The notes: generated by a model not told the origin, from the sequence alone. Counted from the first letter of the stretch, positions 1 to 8,512 are shown. The stretch: 64,000 bases of DNA from Neobacillus cucumis (GCF_016908975.1 NZ_JAFBEX010000020.1:1-64000); one strand, 5' to 3'. Made by a program: numbers and translations.

Positions 1-2
1 AA

Positions 3-68
3 GGGGCAACAGCGATATTCGCAGTGAATATTAAGCGGATTCTAAAGCTCCTAAATGAAAAAGTGTAA
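3..68 (+). CDS. C-terminal end of an unidentified protein (partial)
   Basis: The frame starting at base 3 stays open to a TAA at 66-68 and gives 21 residues ending NIKRILKLLNEKV. It is followed at once by a strong terminator, which supports this being the real end of a gene. In B. subtilis the gene before topA is dprA, but this tail does not resemble the DprA C-terminus I remember. A basic tail of this kind also occurs at the end of some DDE transposases, so an insertion-sequence remnant is possible. The identity cannot be settled from 21 residues. Confidence 0.45.
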   Translation, partial: GATAIFAVNIKRILKLLNEKV

Positions 69-81
69 AAGAAGACAAAGA

Positions 82-129
82 AAAAGGTGACATTTTCATC
101 AAATTTAAGACGGAATGTCACCTTTTTTT
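82..129 (+). terminator. Intrinsic terminator after the partial gene
   Basis: The arms AAAGGTGACATT and AATGTCACCTTT form a perfect stem with a loop of about 19 nt, followed by a run of T. It starts 14 nt after the stop codon at 66-68, so it closes the upstream transcription unit. Confidence 0.85.
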
Positions 130-170
130 ATTAGCTCAAAATGAAAAGTTAAAAAAACGTAAGTTTTTCA

Positions 171-244
171 GTGCCCTCCGCTTTAGCGCCGAGGAGGCTC
201 CCCGGCACGCCCGCGGAAAGCGAGCGCCTGGAGCGGAAATCAAC
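171..244. repeat. GC-rich intergenic repeat, family A, copy 1 (right half only)
   Basis: This stretch holds the core GCCGAGGAGGCTCCCCGGCA followed by CGCCCGCGG and the right-hand end GCGGAAATCAAC. The same blocks occur at 7511-7610 and 25828-25957. This copy lacks the left arm (GTTGATT plus the GGCGCTCGACTCCTGCGGGA part), so it is a truncated copy. It is much richer in GC than the surrounding DNA. Confidence 0.8.
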
Positions 245-297
245 AACCAAACTTAAAAAATCTAAAGAATAAAAAATAATCTTTTTAGGAGGTATTT

Positions 298-417
298 TTG
301 ATTAAGTGGAGAAATTACCTTAAAAAGGTTGCAAAAAATTCTATTATGTTATACATTTTCCAACATAAGTTAAAATACTTTTTATTACAACATCATGAAA
401 AAAAACGAATAGAATAA
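298..417 (+). CDS. Possible small basic protein of 39 codons
   Basis: A TTG at 298 lies 5 nt after a perfect AGGAGGT Shine-Dalgarno (287-293) and opens a frame of 39 codons ending in TAA at 415-417. The predicted peptide begins MIKWRNYLKK and is rich in Lys and His, with a short hydrophobic stretch (SIMLYIF). No family is recognised. The strong ribosome site is the only real support; the base composition is as AT-rich as the surrounding spacer. It could be a chance ORF. Confidence 0.25.
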   Translation: MIKWRNYLKKVAKNSIMLYIFQHKLKYFLLQHHEKKRIE

Positions 418-610
418 AAAAATTTAAATACTATGTTAACTAACATATATTCAAAAATTTTGGGATAAGGCAGTTTTGTAAAGTATTTTCTCCGGTTAAA
501 AGTGTAAAAACTTGTATGTAGGAAAACTTCTCAAATGGTAAGCATCTTAGAATCAGGCTTTTGCCGCATTCAAGGCGCTTTCACACTTTCCCTCTTAAGG
601 AGGATTTAGA
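418..610 (+). other. AT-rich spacer upstream of topA
   Basis: No gene is visible. There is a hyphenated palindrome TATGTTA-AC-TAACATA at 432-447 and a good ribosome site (AAGGAGG, about 598-604) for topA. No promoter could be called with confidence. Confidence 0.5.
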
Positions 611-2692
611 ATGGCAGCAGAATATCTAGTAATTGTTGAGTCGCCTGCAAAAGCGAAAACAATAGAGCGCTATTTAGGAAATAAGTATAAAGTAAAGGCT
701 TCAATGGGACATGTCCGCGACTTACCGCGCAGTCAAATGGGAGTTAATGTTGAAAATAGTTTTGAACCAAAATATATTACCATCCGCGGCAAGGGTCCTG
801 TCTTAAAAGAATTAAAAACAGCGGCCAAAAAGGTAAAAAAAGTCTATCTCGCAGCCGACCCGGATCGTGAAGGAGAAGCAATTGCCTGGCATTTAGCTCA
901 TAGTTTGGATGTCGATGTACATTCCGATTGCCGAGTGGTTTTTAATGAAATAACCAAGGATGCGATTAAGGAATCTTTCAAACATCCTCGTCCTATTAAC
1001 ATGGATCTAGTTGATGCTCAGCAGGCCCGGAGGATTTTAGACCGATTAGTTGGTTATAACATCAGTCCACTTTTTTGGAAAAAGGTGAAAAAGGGGTTAA
1101 GTGCTGGTCGTGTACAATCTGTGGCAGTTCGGTTGATTATCGATCGTGAAAAGGAAATAAAAGATTTTACCCCCGAAGAATATTGGACCATTGAGGGTGA
1201 GTTCTTAAAGGGCAAGGATCAATTCAGCGCTTCTTTTCATTCTATAGTTGGACAGGAAAAAAGTGAATTAAAGTCAGAAGCGGATGTTCAGGCAGTCTTA
1301 AAGGAAATGAAGGATAATAAATTTAGTGTGGTTTCGGTGAGTAAAAAGGAACGCCGCAGAAACCCGGCCCCTCCTTTTATTACTTCATCGCTTCAACAGG
1401 AAGCAGCCAGAAAGCTAAATTTCCGTGCCAAGAAAACGATGATGCTTGCCCAGCAATTATATGAGGGGATTGAGCTTGGCAAGGAAGGGACTGTGGGTCT
1501 CATCACTTATATGAGAACCGATTCTACTCGAATTTCAGATGTAGCTCAAGGAGAGGCTGCGAGCTACATCACCGCAGAATTCGGAGAAGAGTATTTGAAG
1601 AATGAACAAAGAAAAGAAAAAAAACAAGCGAACGCACAGGATGCTCATGAAGCGATACGACCAACAAGTATCTTACGTGATCCTGCTAGCTTGAAGGAAT
1701 TTCTTTCCCGTGACCAGCTGCGATTATACAAGCTGATTTGGGAACGGTTCCTTGCCAGTCAAATGGCACAGGCTGTCATGGATACCATGAGTGTTGATCT
1801 ACAAAATGGTAATGTTATTTTCCGGGCGACTGGCTCTAAAATTAAATTTCCTGGCTTTATGAAAGTTTATGTGGAAGGTACAGATGACCAAGTGGACGGT
1901 CCGAATAAAATGCTTCCAGACCTGAAAGAGGGGGATGAGGCGTTTAAGAAGGATATCGATCCTAAACAGCATTTCACCCAGCCGCCACCACGTTATACTG
2001 AAGCTAGACTTGTAAAAACCCTAGAGGAACTGGGGATAGGTCGTCCGTCCACATATGCACCAACATTGGATACGATTCAAAAGCGGGGTTATGTGGCGTT
2101 GGATAATAAACGCTTTGTACCAACAGAACTTGGTGAGATTGTTCATGAATTAATGGTGGAGTTTTTCCCAGAGATTCTCGATGTAGAATTCACCGCTAAA
2201 ATGGAGCAGGGTCTAGATTACGTCGAAGAAGGCAAAGTAAGTTGGGTAAATGTAATCGATGAATTTTACAAGGACTTCGAGAAACATCTTGAAATTGCAG
2301 AAAAAGAAATGCAATCTGTCGAGATTAAAGATGAGCCGGCTGGTGAGGATTGCGAAAACTGTGGCAACCCAATGGTATTCAAGATGGGACGATATGGAAA
2401 ATTTATGGCTTGCAGTAATTTTCCTGATTGCCGGAATACGAAAGCGATTGTGAAAGAAATTGGTGTCACATGTCCAACCTGTAAAGAAGGACAAATCATC
2501 GAACGGAAGAGCAAGAAAAGACGACTATTTTACGGCTGTACCAATTATCCGAATTGTGAATTTATCTCATGGGATAAGCCGCTTCCGAGGGCTTGTCCGA
2601 AATGTGAAGGCATGCTGATTGAGAAGAAATTGAAAAAAGGCGTCCAAGTGCAGTGTGTTAATTGTGATTATAAGGAAGAGCCGCAAAGCTAA
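611..2692 (+). CDS. topA: DNA topoisomerase I (type IA)
   Basis: It relaxes negatively supercoiled DNA by cutting one strand through a covalent 5'-phosphotyrosine. The 693 residues match the usual Bacillus length. The N-terminal Toprim domain carries VIVESPAKAKTIERYLG (7-23) and DPDREGE (83-89). The active-site tyrosine is Tyr300 in ITYMRTDS. Three C4 zinc ribbons close the protein (CENCG, CPTCK and CPKCE, each with a matching second CxxxxxC or CxxC pair). The ATG at 611 follows AAGGAGG at good spacing. A terminator overlaps its stop codon, so it is probably transcribed alone or with upstream genes. The topA-trmFO order is the standard Bacillus one. Confidence 0.98.
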   Translation: MAAEYLVIVESPAKAKTIERYLGNKYKVKASMGHVRDLPRSQMGVNVENSFEPKYITIRGKGPVLKELKTAAKKVKKVYLAADPDREGEAIAWHLAHSLDVDVHSDCRVVFNEITKDAIKESFKHPRPINMDLVDAQQARRILDRLVGYNISPLFWKKVKKGLSAGRVQSVAVRLIIDREKEIKDFTPEEYWTIEGEFLKGKDQFSASFHSIVGQEKSELKSEADVQAVLKEMKDNKFSVVSVSKKERRRNPAPPFITSSLQQEAARKLNFRAKKTMMLAQQLYEGIELGKEGTVGLITYMRTDSTRISDVAQGEAASYITAEFGEEYLKNEQRKEKKQANAQDAHEAIRPTSILRDPASLKEFLSRDQLRLYKLIWERFLASQMAQAVMDTMSVDLQNGNVIFRATGSKIKFPGFMKVYVEGTDDQVDGPNKMLPDLKEGDEAFKKDIDPKQHFTQPPPRYTEARLVKTLEELGIGRPSTYAPTLDTIQKRGYVALDNKRFVPTELGEIVHELMVEFFPEILDVEFTAKMEQGLDYVEEGKVSWVNVIDEFYKDFEKHLEIAEKEMQSVEIKDEPAGEDCENCGNPMVFKMGRYGKFMACSNFPDCRNTKAIVKEIGVTCPTCKEGQIIERKSKKRRLFYGCTNYPNCEFISWDKPLPRACPKCEGMLIEKKLKKGVQVQCVNCDYKEEPQS

Positions 2693-2725
2693 GAGTGGGG
2701 GAAACTCCCACTCTTTTATTTTTTC
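2691..2725 (+). terminator. Intrinsic terminator of topA
   Basis: AAGAGTGGG and CCCACTCTT pair around a 7-nt loop, followed by a T-rich tract. The stem begins inside the topA stop codon. Confidence 0.9.
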
Positions 2726-2734
2726 TGAGAAATG

Positions 2735-2856
2735 TCTAGCTTCAGCGCCTAGAGGCTCGGGGTAATAAGCCAATCCGTCAAGAAGGCTAAAAAGCAGCCT
2801 TCTCGCCGGCTCGTCTTATTCCTGTCGCCTCTGTGCAAGGCGCTTCCGCTTTTCTT
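2735..2856 (+). repeat. Intergenic hairpin repeat, family B, copy 1 (short form)
   Basis: The copy runs from TCTAGCTTCAGCGCCTAG to GCAAGGCGCTTCCGCTTTTC. Its centre folds as AGAAGGCT/AGCCTTCT flanked by AAGCCAATCCG and CCGGCTCGTCTT. Matching copies lie at 9631-9746 and 38780-38901, with long forms at 20001-20285 and 40736-40988. The rest of the topA-trmFO gap (2857-3000) holds a TACAAT (2893-2898) that could be a -10 box for trmFO, but no clear -35 box. Confidence 0.85.
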
Positions 2857-3000
2857 ATAAACAAAAAACTTTTTTGTTCCTGAATCGTATAGTACAATGC
2901 AAGATGGACTTATTCTGAGGGTAAGGTATATTTATAGTACTTTTTAATCCAAAATGGTTAATAAGCATAAACAGGGAAAGTTTATTGAGGAGGTACTTAA

Positions 3001-4308
3001 TTGAAAGATTTAACAATAAATGTAATTGGTGCAGGATTGGCTGGAAGTGAGGCGGCTTGGCAAATCGCAAAACGTGGGGTAAAGGTGAACCTTTATGAAA
3101 TGCGACCAGTGAAGCAAACTCCTGCCCATCATACAGATAAATTTGCGGAGTTAGTTTGTAGCAATTCTTTACGCGCCAATAACTTAACAAATGCAGTTGG
3201 GGTATTGAAAGAAGAAATGAGAAAGCTTGATTCCGTCATTATTGCTGCCGCAGACGCTTGTTCTGTTCCAGCGGGTGGAGCCTTAGCAGTAGACCGCCAT
3301 GAGTTTGCAGCGAAAGTAACCGATATGGTTAAAAATCACGAAAATGTCACCGTTTTTAATGAAGAAGTAACCGAAATTCCCGAGGGGATTACAGTCATTG
3401 CAACGGGTCCGCTAACGAGTGAAGCACTTTCAACGCAGTTGAAAAACTTAACTGGAGAAGACTATCTTTATTTTTATGATGCAGCAGCCCCAATTATAGA
3501 AAAAGAAAGTATTGATATGGACAAGGTTTATTTGAAATCCCGTTATGATAAGGGAGAAGCTGCTTATTTAAATTGTCCGATGACAGAAGAAGAGTTTAAT
3601 ACTTTTTATGAGGCTCTGATTTCAGCTGAAACAGCTCCTACGAAGGAATTTGAAAAAGAAGTATTTTTTGAAGGTTGTATGCCAATTGAAGTAATGGCTT
3701 CAAGAGGAAAGAAAACTATGCTTTTTGGACCGCTAAAGCCTGTAGGCCTTGAAGATCCGAAAACTGGAAAGAGACCATTTGCAGTTGTTCAACTTCGCCA
3801 AGATGATGCTGCAGGTACGCTTTTTAATATGGTTGGTTTTCAGACACATTTAAAGTGGGGAGCTCAAAAAGAAGTTTTCCAACTGATTCCTGGTCTTGAA
3901 AATGCCGAGATTGTCCGGTACGGCGTTATGCACCGAAACACGTTCATTAATTCGCCTAAGGTACTTAAGGCAACCTACCAATTTAAAAGCCGTGATGATT
4001 TATTTTTTGCTGGCCAAATGACTGGAGTTGAAGGGTATGTTGAATCTGCTGCAAGCGGCTTAATTGCTGGAATCAACGCGGCGCGATTAGCAGCTGGAAT
4101 GGAGACGGTTGAGTTTCCGGCTGAAACTGCCATCGGTGGCATGGCGCGTTATATCACAACAACCAACCCGGATAATTTCCAGCCAATGAATGCAAACTTT
4201 GGTTTATTTCCAGAGCTTCCTGTGAAAATAAAAGGCAAACAGGAAAGGAATTTACAACATGCCAATAGAGCGCTAGAAACAATTCAGAACTTTGTGAAAG
4301 TTTTGTAA
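3001..4308 (+). CDS. trmFO: tRNA (uracil-54-C5)-methyltransferase, folate/FAD-dependent
   Basis: It makes ribothymidine at position 54 of tRNA, using methylene-tetrahydrofolate as carbon donor and FADH2 as reductant. The N-terminus has the dinucleotide-binding motif VIGAGLAGSEAA. Cys53 (LVCSNS) and Cys226 (FFEGCMPIE) sit where the family has its catalytic and FAD-linked cysteines. The length of 435 aa is typical. The start is TTG at 3001, preceded by GAGGAGGT. In B. subtilis the next gene would be the recombinase xerC/codV, which is missing here. Confidence 0.97.
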   Translation: MKDLTINVIGAGLAGSEAAWQIAKRGVKVNLYEMRPVKQTPAHHTDKFAELVCSNSLRANNLTNAVGVLKEEMRKLDSVIIAAADACSVPAGGALAVDRHEFAAKVTDMVKNHENVTVFNEEVTEIPEGITVIATGPLTSEALSTQLKNLTGEDYLYFYDAAAPIIEKESIDMDKVYLKSRYDKGEAAYLNCPMTEEEFNTFYEALISAETAPTKEFEKEVFFEGCMPIEVMASRGKKTMLFGPLKPVGLEDPKTGKRPFAVVQLRQDDAAGTLFNMVGFQTHLKWGAQKEVFQLIPGLENAEIVRYGVMHRNTFINSPKVLKATYQFKSRDDLFFAGQMTGVEGYVESAASGLIAGINAARLAAGMETVEFPAETAIGGMARYITTTNPDNFQPMNANFGLFPELPVKIKGKQERNLQHANRALETIQNFVKVL

Positions 4309-4316
4309 AATTCCTT

Positions 4317-4357
4317 GCAAGGGCTATGGAAGTGTGTTACGATTTAGTAGCCCTTGC
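4317..4357 (+). terminator. 10-bp inverted repeat after trmFO, possible terminator
   Basis: GCAAGGGCTA (4317-4326) and TAGCCCTTGC (4348-4357) are perfect complements across a 21-nt loop, starting 8 nt after the trmFO stop. No run of T follows, so it may be a factor-dependent or weak terminator, or an RNA 3'-end stabiliser. Confidence 0.45.
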
Positions 4358-4572
4358 CAGCTAAAATAGTATGTCAATTGTGAAGGTTTTATTAAACATA
4401 TTAGTTGGGTGTTTACAAATAAAGAATCATTACGCAAAATGACAGTTGAACCATTAATAACTTGATTTCAGTAATATCGTTTTCTCAATAAAAGAGAAAG
4501 AGTAATAACCACTCGATTACATAGCACTTGACTTAATAAAACGGAATTAACTCCAAAAGGAGGAACAATGAA
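4358..4572 (+). other. AT-rich spacer where xerC/codV would be expected
   Basis: No ORF and no recognisable remnant of a tyrosine recombinase is visible in any frame. Together with the inverted repeat it separates trmFO from hslV by 264 nt. The promoter of the hslV-hslU operon is presumably here. A strong ribosome site (AAAAGGAGG) precedes hslV. Confidence 0.5.
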
Positions 4573-5115
4573 ATGAATCAATTTCATGCAACTACAATAT
4601 TTGCAATCCACCATAACGGCGAATGCTCAATGTCCGGTGATGGTCAGGTGACGTTTGGAAATGCTGTTGTGATGAAACACACTGCTAAAAAAGTAAGAAA
4701 GATATTTAATGGTAAAGTATTAGCGGGTTTTGCTGGGTCGGTTGCAGATGCATTTACTCTTTTTGAACTGTTTGAAGGAAAATTAGAGGAATATAATGGC
4801 AACCTTCAGAGAGCGGCAGTCGAGCTTGCTAAGGAGTGGCGAAATGATAAGATGCTCCGCAAGTTGGAAGCCATGTTAATTGTTATGAATCGTGAAAGCT
4901 TGTTACTAGTTTCCGGAACCGGTGAAGTGATTGAACCTGATGATGGGATTCTTGCAATTGGATCAGGTGGAAATTACGCATTGGCTGCAGGCCGTTCCTT
5001 AAAGAAATATGCAGGAGAGCACTTATCTGCAAAAGAAATTGCGAAAGCCTCATTAGAAATAGCTGCTGAAATATGTGTATATACCAACCACAATATTATC
5101 GTTGAAGAGCTGTAA
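4573..5115 (+). CDS. hslV: ATP-dependent protease HslUV, peptidase subunit HslV (ClpQ)
   Basis: This is the proteasome-like peptidase that forms a double hexamer and degrades proteins unfolded by HslU. The 180 residues match the Bacillus family. The protein starts MNQFHATTIFA, so the threonine pair that aligns with the N-terminal nucleophile of E. coli HslV is at Thr7-Thr8 behind a short extension. The GSGGNYALAAGR segment is conserved. In B. subtilis CodW residue 2 is a serine reported to act as an N-terminal nucleophile; here it is Asn. The start follows AAAAGGAGG. hslU begins 19 nt downstream, making an operon. Confidence 0.97.
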   Translation: MNQFHATTIFAIHHNGECSMSGDGQVTFGNAVVMKHTAKKVRKIFNGKVLAGFAGSVADAFTLFELFEGKLEEYNGNLQRAAVELAKEWRNDKMLRKLEAMLIVMNRESLLLVSGTGEVIEPDDGILAIGSGGNYALAAGRSLKKYAGEHLSAKEIAKASLEIAAEICVYTNHNIIVEEL

Positions 5116-5134
5116 CGGGAAGGAGACGAAAAAA

Positions 5135-6538
5135 ATGGTAAAAACAACTGATTTAACTCCTCGACAAATAGTTGAAAGACTTGATCAATATATTATTGGG
5201 CAAAAGGACGCAAAGAAAGCGGTTGCTGTTGCTTTAAGGAACCGTTACAGAAGAGGTCTTTTAAATGATAAACTTCGTGAAGAGATTATTCCTAAGAATA
5301 TCTTGATGATTGGCCCAACAGGGGTAGGGAAAACCGAAATTGCCAGAAGGATGGCAAAACTGGTTGGAGCTCCATTTATTAAAGTGGAAGCAACCAAATT
5401 TACCGAAGTAGGGTATGTTGGTCGCGATGTAGAATCAATGGTTCGCGATCTTGCTGAGACCTCTGTGCGTTTAGTGAAAGAGGAACGGATGCAGAGCGTG
5501 AAAGAACGCGCAGAAGAAAATGCAAACAGCAGGCTTGTTGATTTGCTTGTTCCATCAGCTAAAAAAGCAACCAATTATAAAAATCCACTTGAAATGTTAT
5601 TCGGCGGCGGTAATACTTCATCTGAACCTGATACACAGCAGGACGATTTTTCTGCACAGGAAAAACGAAAGATTGTGAAAGAAAAACTTGCTTTAGGACA
5701 ATTAGAAGATGAAGTCGTTACAGTTGAAGTGGAAGAGCAAACTCCTTCCATGTTCGATATGCTCCAAGGTTCAGGGATTGAACAAATGGGAATGAACATG
5801 CAGGATGCTTTAAGCAGTTTTATGCCGAAGAAAAGGAAGAAAAGAAAACTTACTGTTCGTGAAGCTAGAAAGGTGTTAACAAGCGAAGAAGCTGCAAAGC
5901 TGATAGATATGGATGAAGTCTCTTCTGAAGCCATCTACCGTGCCGAACAAACTGGCATTATTTTTATTGATGAAATTGATAAAATTGCTAGTAAAAATTC
6001 AGGCGGATCATCAGCAGATGTTTCGAGGGAAGGTGTCCAACGGGATATCCTGCCAGTAGTAGAGGGCTCTACAGTTGTGACGAAACATGGTTCCATTAAG
6101 ACTGATCACATTTTATTTATTGCGGCTGGTGCCTTTCATATTGCTAAACCTTCTGATTTAATTCCTGAGTTACAGGGGCGTTTTCCAATTCGCGTTGAAC
6201 TAACAAAATTAACGGTTGACGACTTCTTTAGAATCTTAATTGAGCCAGATAATGCCTTAATTAAACAATATCAGGCGTTATTGGAAACGGAAGGTATACA
6301 AATTGAATTTTCTGACGATGCTATTCGTAGAATAGCTGAAGTAGCATTTGAAGTGAATCAAAATACTGACAATATTGGGGCTAGACGCCTTCATACGATA
6401 CTTGAGAAGTTATTGGAGGATTTATCCTTTGAAGCCCCTGATATCACAATGGAGAAAATTACGATAACCCCTCATTATGTAAATGAAAAACTTGGTGCTA
6501 TTTCGAAAAATAAAGATTTAAGTCAATTTATTCTTTAG
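5135..6538 (+). CDS. hslU: ATP-dependent protease HslUV, ATPase subunit HslU (ClpY)
   Basis: This AAA+ unfoldase feeds substrates into HslV. Walker A is GPTGVGKT (60-67) and Walker B is IIFIDEID (275-282), with the family I-domain between them. The C-terminal sensor-2 region contains NIGARRLHTILEKLLED. The frame is open 60 nt further upstream, but the ATG at 5135 follows GGGAAGGAG and gives 467 aa, the same length as B. subtilis ClpY. It ends in the conserved hydrophobic tail (LSQFIL) that inserts into HslV. Confidence 0.97.
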   Translation: MVKTTDLTPRQIVERLDQYIIGQKDAKKAVAVALRNRYRRGLLNDKLREEIIPKNILMIGPTGVGKTEIARRMAKLVGAPFIKVEATKFTEVGYVGRDVESMVRDLAETSVRLVKEERMQSVKERAEENANSRLVDLLVPSAKKATNYKNPLEMLFGGGNTSSEPDTQQDDFSAQEKRKIVKEKLALGQLEDEVVTVEVEEQTPSMFDMLQGSGIEQMGMNMQDALSSFMPKKRKKRKLTVREARKVLTSEEAAKLIDMDEVSSEAIYRAEQTGIIFIDEIDKIASKNSGGSSADVSREGVQRDILPVVEGSTVVTKHGSIKTDHILFIAAGAFHIAKPSDLIPELQGRFPIRVELTKLTVDDFFRILIEPDNALIKQYQALLETEGIQIEFSDDAIRRIAEVAFEVNQNTDNIGARRLHTILEKLLEDLSFEAPDITMEKITITPHYVNEKLGAISKNKDLSQFIL

Positions 6539-6651
6539 GAGTGTCTTTTTCTTCGTTTTAAGAAATGCCATTCTTAAATAAATTCTAAATATCGGTTTAC
6601 GTTATAACAAAAAACTTAATACTGGTTGTAGTCATTAGGAGGAAGAAACAA

Positions 6652-7431
6652 ATGGATTTACTTACAAAAACTAGACGTATAAATGTTTTATTACAAAAAG
6701 CAGCGGGAAAACCGGTTAATTTCAAAGAAATGTCGGAAACATTAAGTGAAACAATTGAGGCTAATGTATACATTGTTAGCCGCCGCGGGAAGCTTTTAGG
6801 ATTTTCGATTTATCAGCAAATTGAAAACGAACGTATTAAGAAAATGTTTGAGGATCGTCAATTTCCTGAAGAGTACTCAAAAGGTTTATTTAATATTCAA
6901 GAGACATCTTCAAATCTTGATATTGAAAGTCAATATACAGCTTTCCCAGTTGAAAATAGAGACTTGTTCAAAGAAGGTTTAACTACAATTGTTCCAATTA
7001 TCGGGGGCGGGGAACGTCTTGGTACCTTAATCCTTGCAAGATTACAAGAAAAATTCCATGATGACGATCTAATCTTAGCTGAATATGGTGCTACAGTAGT
7101 AGGTATGGAGATTTTACGTGAAAAGTCTGAAGAAATCGAAGAAGAAGCAAGAAGTAAAGCTGTGGTGCAAATGGCAATCAGCTCATTATCATATAGTGAA
7201 CTAGAAGCGATTGAACATATTTTTGAAGAATTGAATGGCCATGAGGGCTTATTAGTAGCATCAAAAATTGCTGACCGAGTGGGGATTACTCGTTCAGTGA
7301 TTGTAAATGCACTTAGAAAGCTTGAAAGTGCAGGGGTTATTGAATCACGTTCACTCGGAATGAAAGGAACTTATATTAAAGTCCTTAACGATAAATTCCT
7401 AGTCGAACTTGATAAATTAAGACAACACTAA
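6652..7431 (+). CDS. codY: GTP/branched-chain amino acid-sensing global regulator CodY
   Basis: CodY represses stationary-phase, amino acid and nitrogen genes when GTP and branched-chain amino acids are plentiful. The 259 residues have the N-terminal GAF-like sensor domain and a C-terminal winged helix (ASKIADRVGITRSVIVNALR). It is preceded by AGGAGG and lies 113 nt after hslU, in the same order as the B. subtilis codVWXY operon but without codV. A terminator follows immediately, and the flagellar operon that follows codY in B. subtilis is absent. Confidence 0.98.
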   Translation: MDLLTKTRRINVLLQKAAGKPVNFKEMSETLSETIEANVYIVSRRGKLLGFSIYQQIENERIKKMFEDRQFPEEYSKGLFNIQETSSNLDIESQYTAFPVENRDLFKEGLTTIVPIIGGGERLGTLILARLQEKFHDDDLILAEYGATVVGMEILREKSEEIEEEARSKAVVQMAISSLSYSELEAIEHIFEELNGHEGLLVASKIADRVGITRSVIVNALRKLESAGVIESRSLGMKGTYIKVLNDKFLVELDKLRQH

Positions 7432-7438
7432 ACACTTG

Positions 7439-7475
7439 ATCCCCAGTTTGAGAGAATTGGGGATTTTTTATTTTT
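7439..7475 (+). terminator. Intrinsic terminator of codY
   Basis: ATCCCCA and TGGGGAT pair around a 12-nt loop and are followed by a T-rich run, 7 nt after the codY stop. Confidence 0.9.
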
Positions 7476-7630
7476 GGACTGTGTTAAAGAAGTGTTTTAA
7501 TATTAATTTTGTTGATTGGAGCGGAAGGCGCTCGACTCCTGCGGGAGTAAGCGCCGAGGAGGCTCCCCGGCACGCCCGCGGGTAGCTTGACGCCTGGAGA
7601 GGAAATCAACAACTTAGTTATAACAGACAA
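7476..7630. repeat. GC-rich inverted-repeat element, family A, copy 2
   Basis: The core runs from GTTGATTGGAGCGG (7511) to GAGGAAATCAAC (7610). It contains GGCGCTCGACTCCTGCGGGA and GCCGAGGAGGCTCCCCGG. An outer arm GGACTGTGTTAAA lies just upstream and a decayed partner (ATAACAGAC) just downstream. It resembles a small non-autonomous palindromic element. It occupies the codY-rpsB gap, exactly where B. subtilis has its fla/che operon. Confidence 0.8.
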
Positions 7631-7649
7631 TTTTTTATAAAAGTATTTC

Positions 7650-7678
7650 TTGATTGTTATATTTACTTATGCTATATT
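7650..7678 (+). promoter_or_regulatory. Sigma-A promoter of rpsB
   Basis: TTGATT (7650-7655) and TATATT (7673-7678) are separated by 17 nt. Transcription would start near 7685, leaving a leader of about 105 nt before rpsB. Leaders of this kind often carry an S2-responsive structure, but I could not verify one. Confidence 0.7.
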
Positions 7679-7792
7679 ATTTCATGGTGTTAATACACAC
7701 GCTTGTTGATTTAAATGGATGGTGCTGTTTAACAGTTTCTATTTAAAAATGAGATAAGCGGAGGAAAACAAACCACTAGGAGGAAAAAACAC

Positions 7793-8497
7793 ATGTCAGT
7801 AATTTCTATGAAGCAATTGCTTGAAGCTGGTGTACACTTCGGACACCAAACTCGCCGTTGGAACCCTAAGATGAAGAAATATATCTTCACAGAGCGTAAC
7901 GGTATCTACATCATCGACCTACAAAAAACAGTTAAAAAAGTGGAAGAAGCTTATAACTGGGTAAAAGATCTTGCTGGTAACGGCGGAACTATTCTTTTTG
8001 TTGGTACAAAGAAACAAGCTCAAGATTCTGTTAAAGAAGAAGCAGCTCGTTCTGGTATGTACTATGTTAACCAACGTTGGTTAGGTGGTACATTAACAAA
8101 CTTCGAAACAATCCAAAAGCGTATTGGTCGCTTAAAAGATATCGAAAGAATGTCAGAAGACGGTACTTTCGAAGTATTACCTAAGAAAGAAGTTGTTCAA
8201 CTTAAGAAAGAACAAGAACGTCTTGAGAAATTCCTAGGCGGAATCAAAGACATGAAACAACTTCCTGATGCACTATTCATCATCGATCCTCGTAAAGAAC
8301 GTATCGCAGTTGCAGAAGCTAAAAAGTTAAACATTCCTATCGTAGGTATTGTTGATACTAACTGTGATCCAGATGAGATCGATGTTGTTATCCCAGCTAA
8401 CGATGATGCAATCCGTGCTGTTAAACTATTAACTGGTAAAATGGCAGATGCAATCCTTGAAGCTAAACAAGGTGAAGAAGTAGCACAAGAAGCATAA
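7793..8497 (+). CDS. rpsB: 30S ribosomal protein S2
   Basis: S2 binds the back of the small subunit between head and body and is among the last proteins to assemble. The 234 residues contain the family start KQLLEAGVHFGHQTRRWNPKM and the conserved WLGGTLTNF and DPDEIDVVIPANDDAIR segments. The start follows CTAGGAGGAA. The rpsB-tsf order is near-universal. A terminator lies between them, allowing S2 to be made in excess over EF-Ts. Confidence 0.98.
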   Translation: MSVISMKQLLEAGVHFGHQTRRWNPKMKKYIFTERNGIYIIDLQKTVKKVEEAYNWVKDLAGNGGTILFVGTKKQAQDSVKEEAARSGMYYVNQRWLGGTLTNFETIQKRIGRLKDIERMSEDGTFEVLPKKEVVQLKKEQERLEKFLGGIKDMKQLPDALFIIDPRKERIAVAEAKKLNIPIVGIVDTNCDPDEIDVVIPANDDAIRAVKLLTGKMADAILEAKQGEEVAQEA

Positions 8498-8512
8498 GAT
8501 CATGACTTATTC

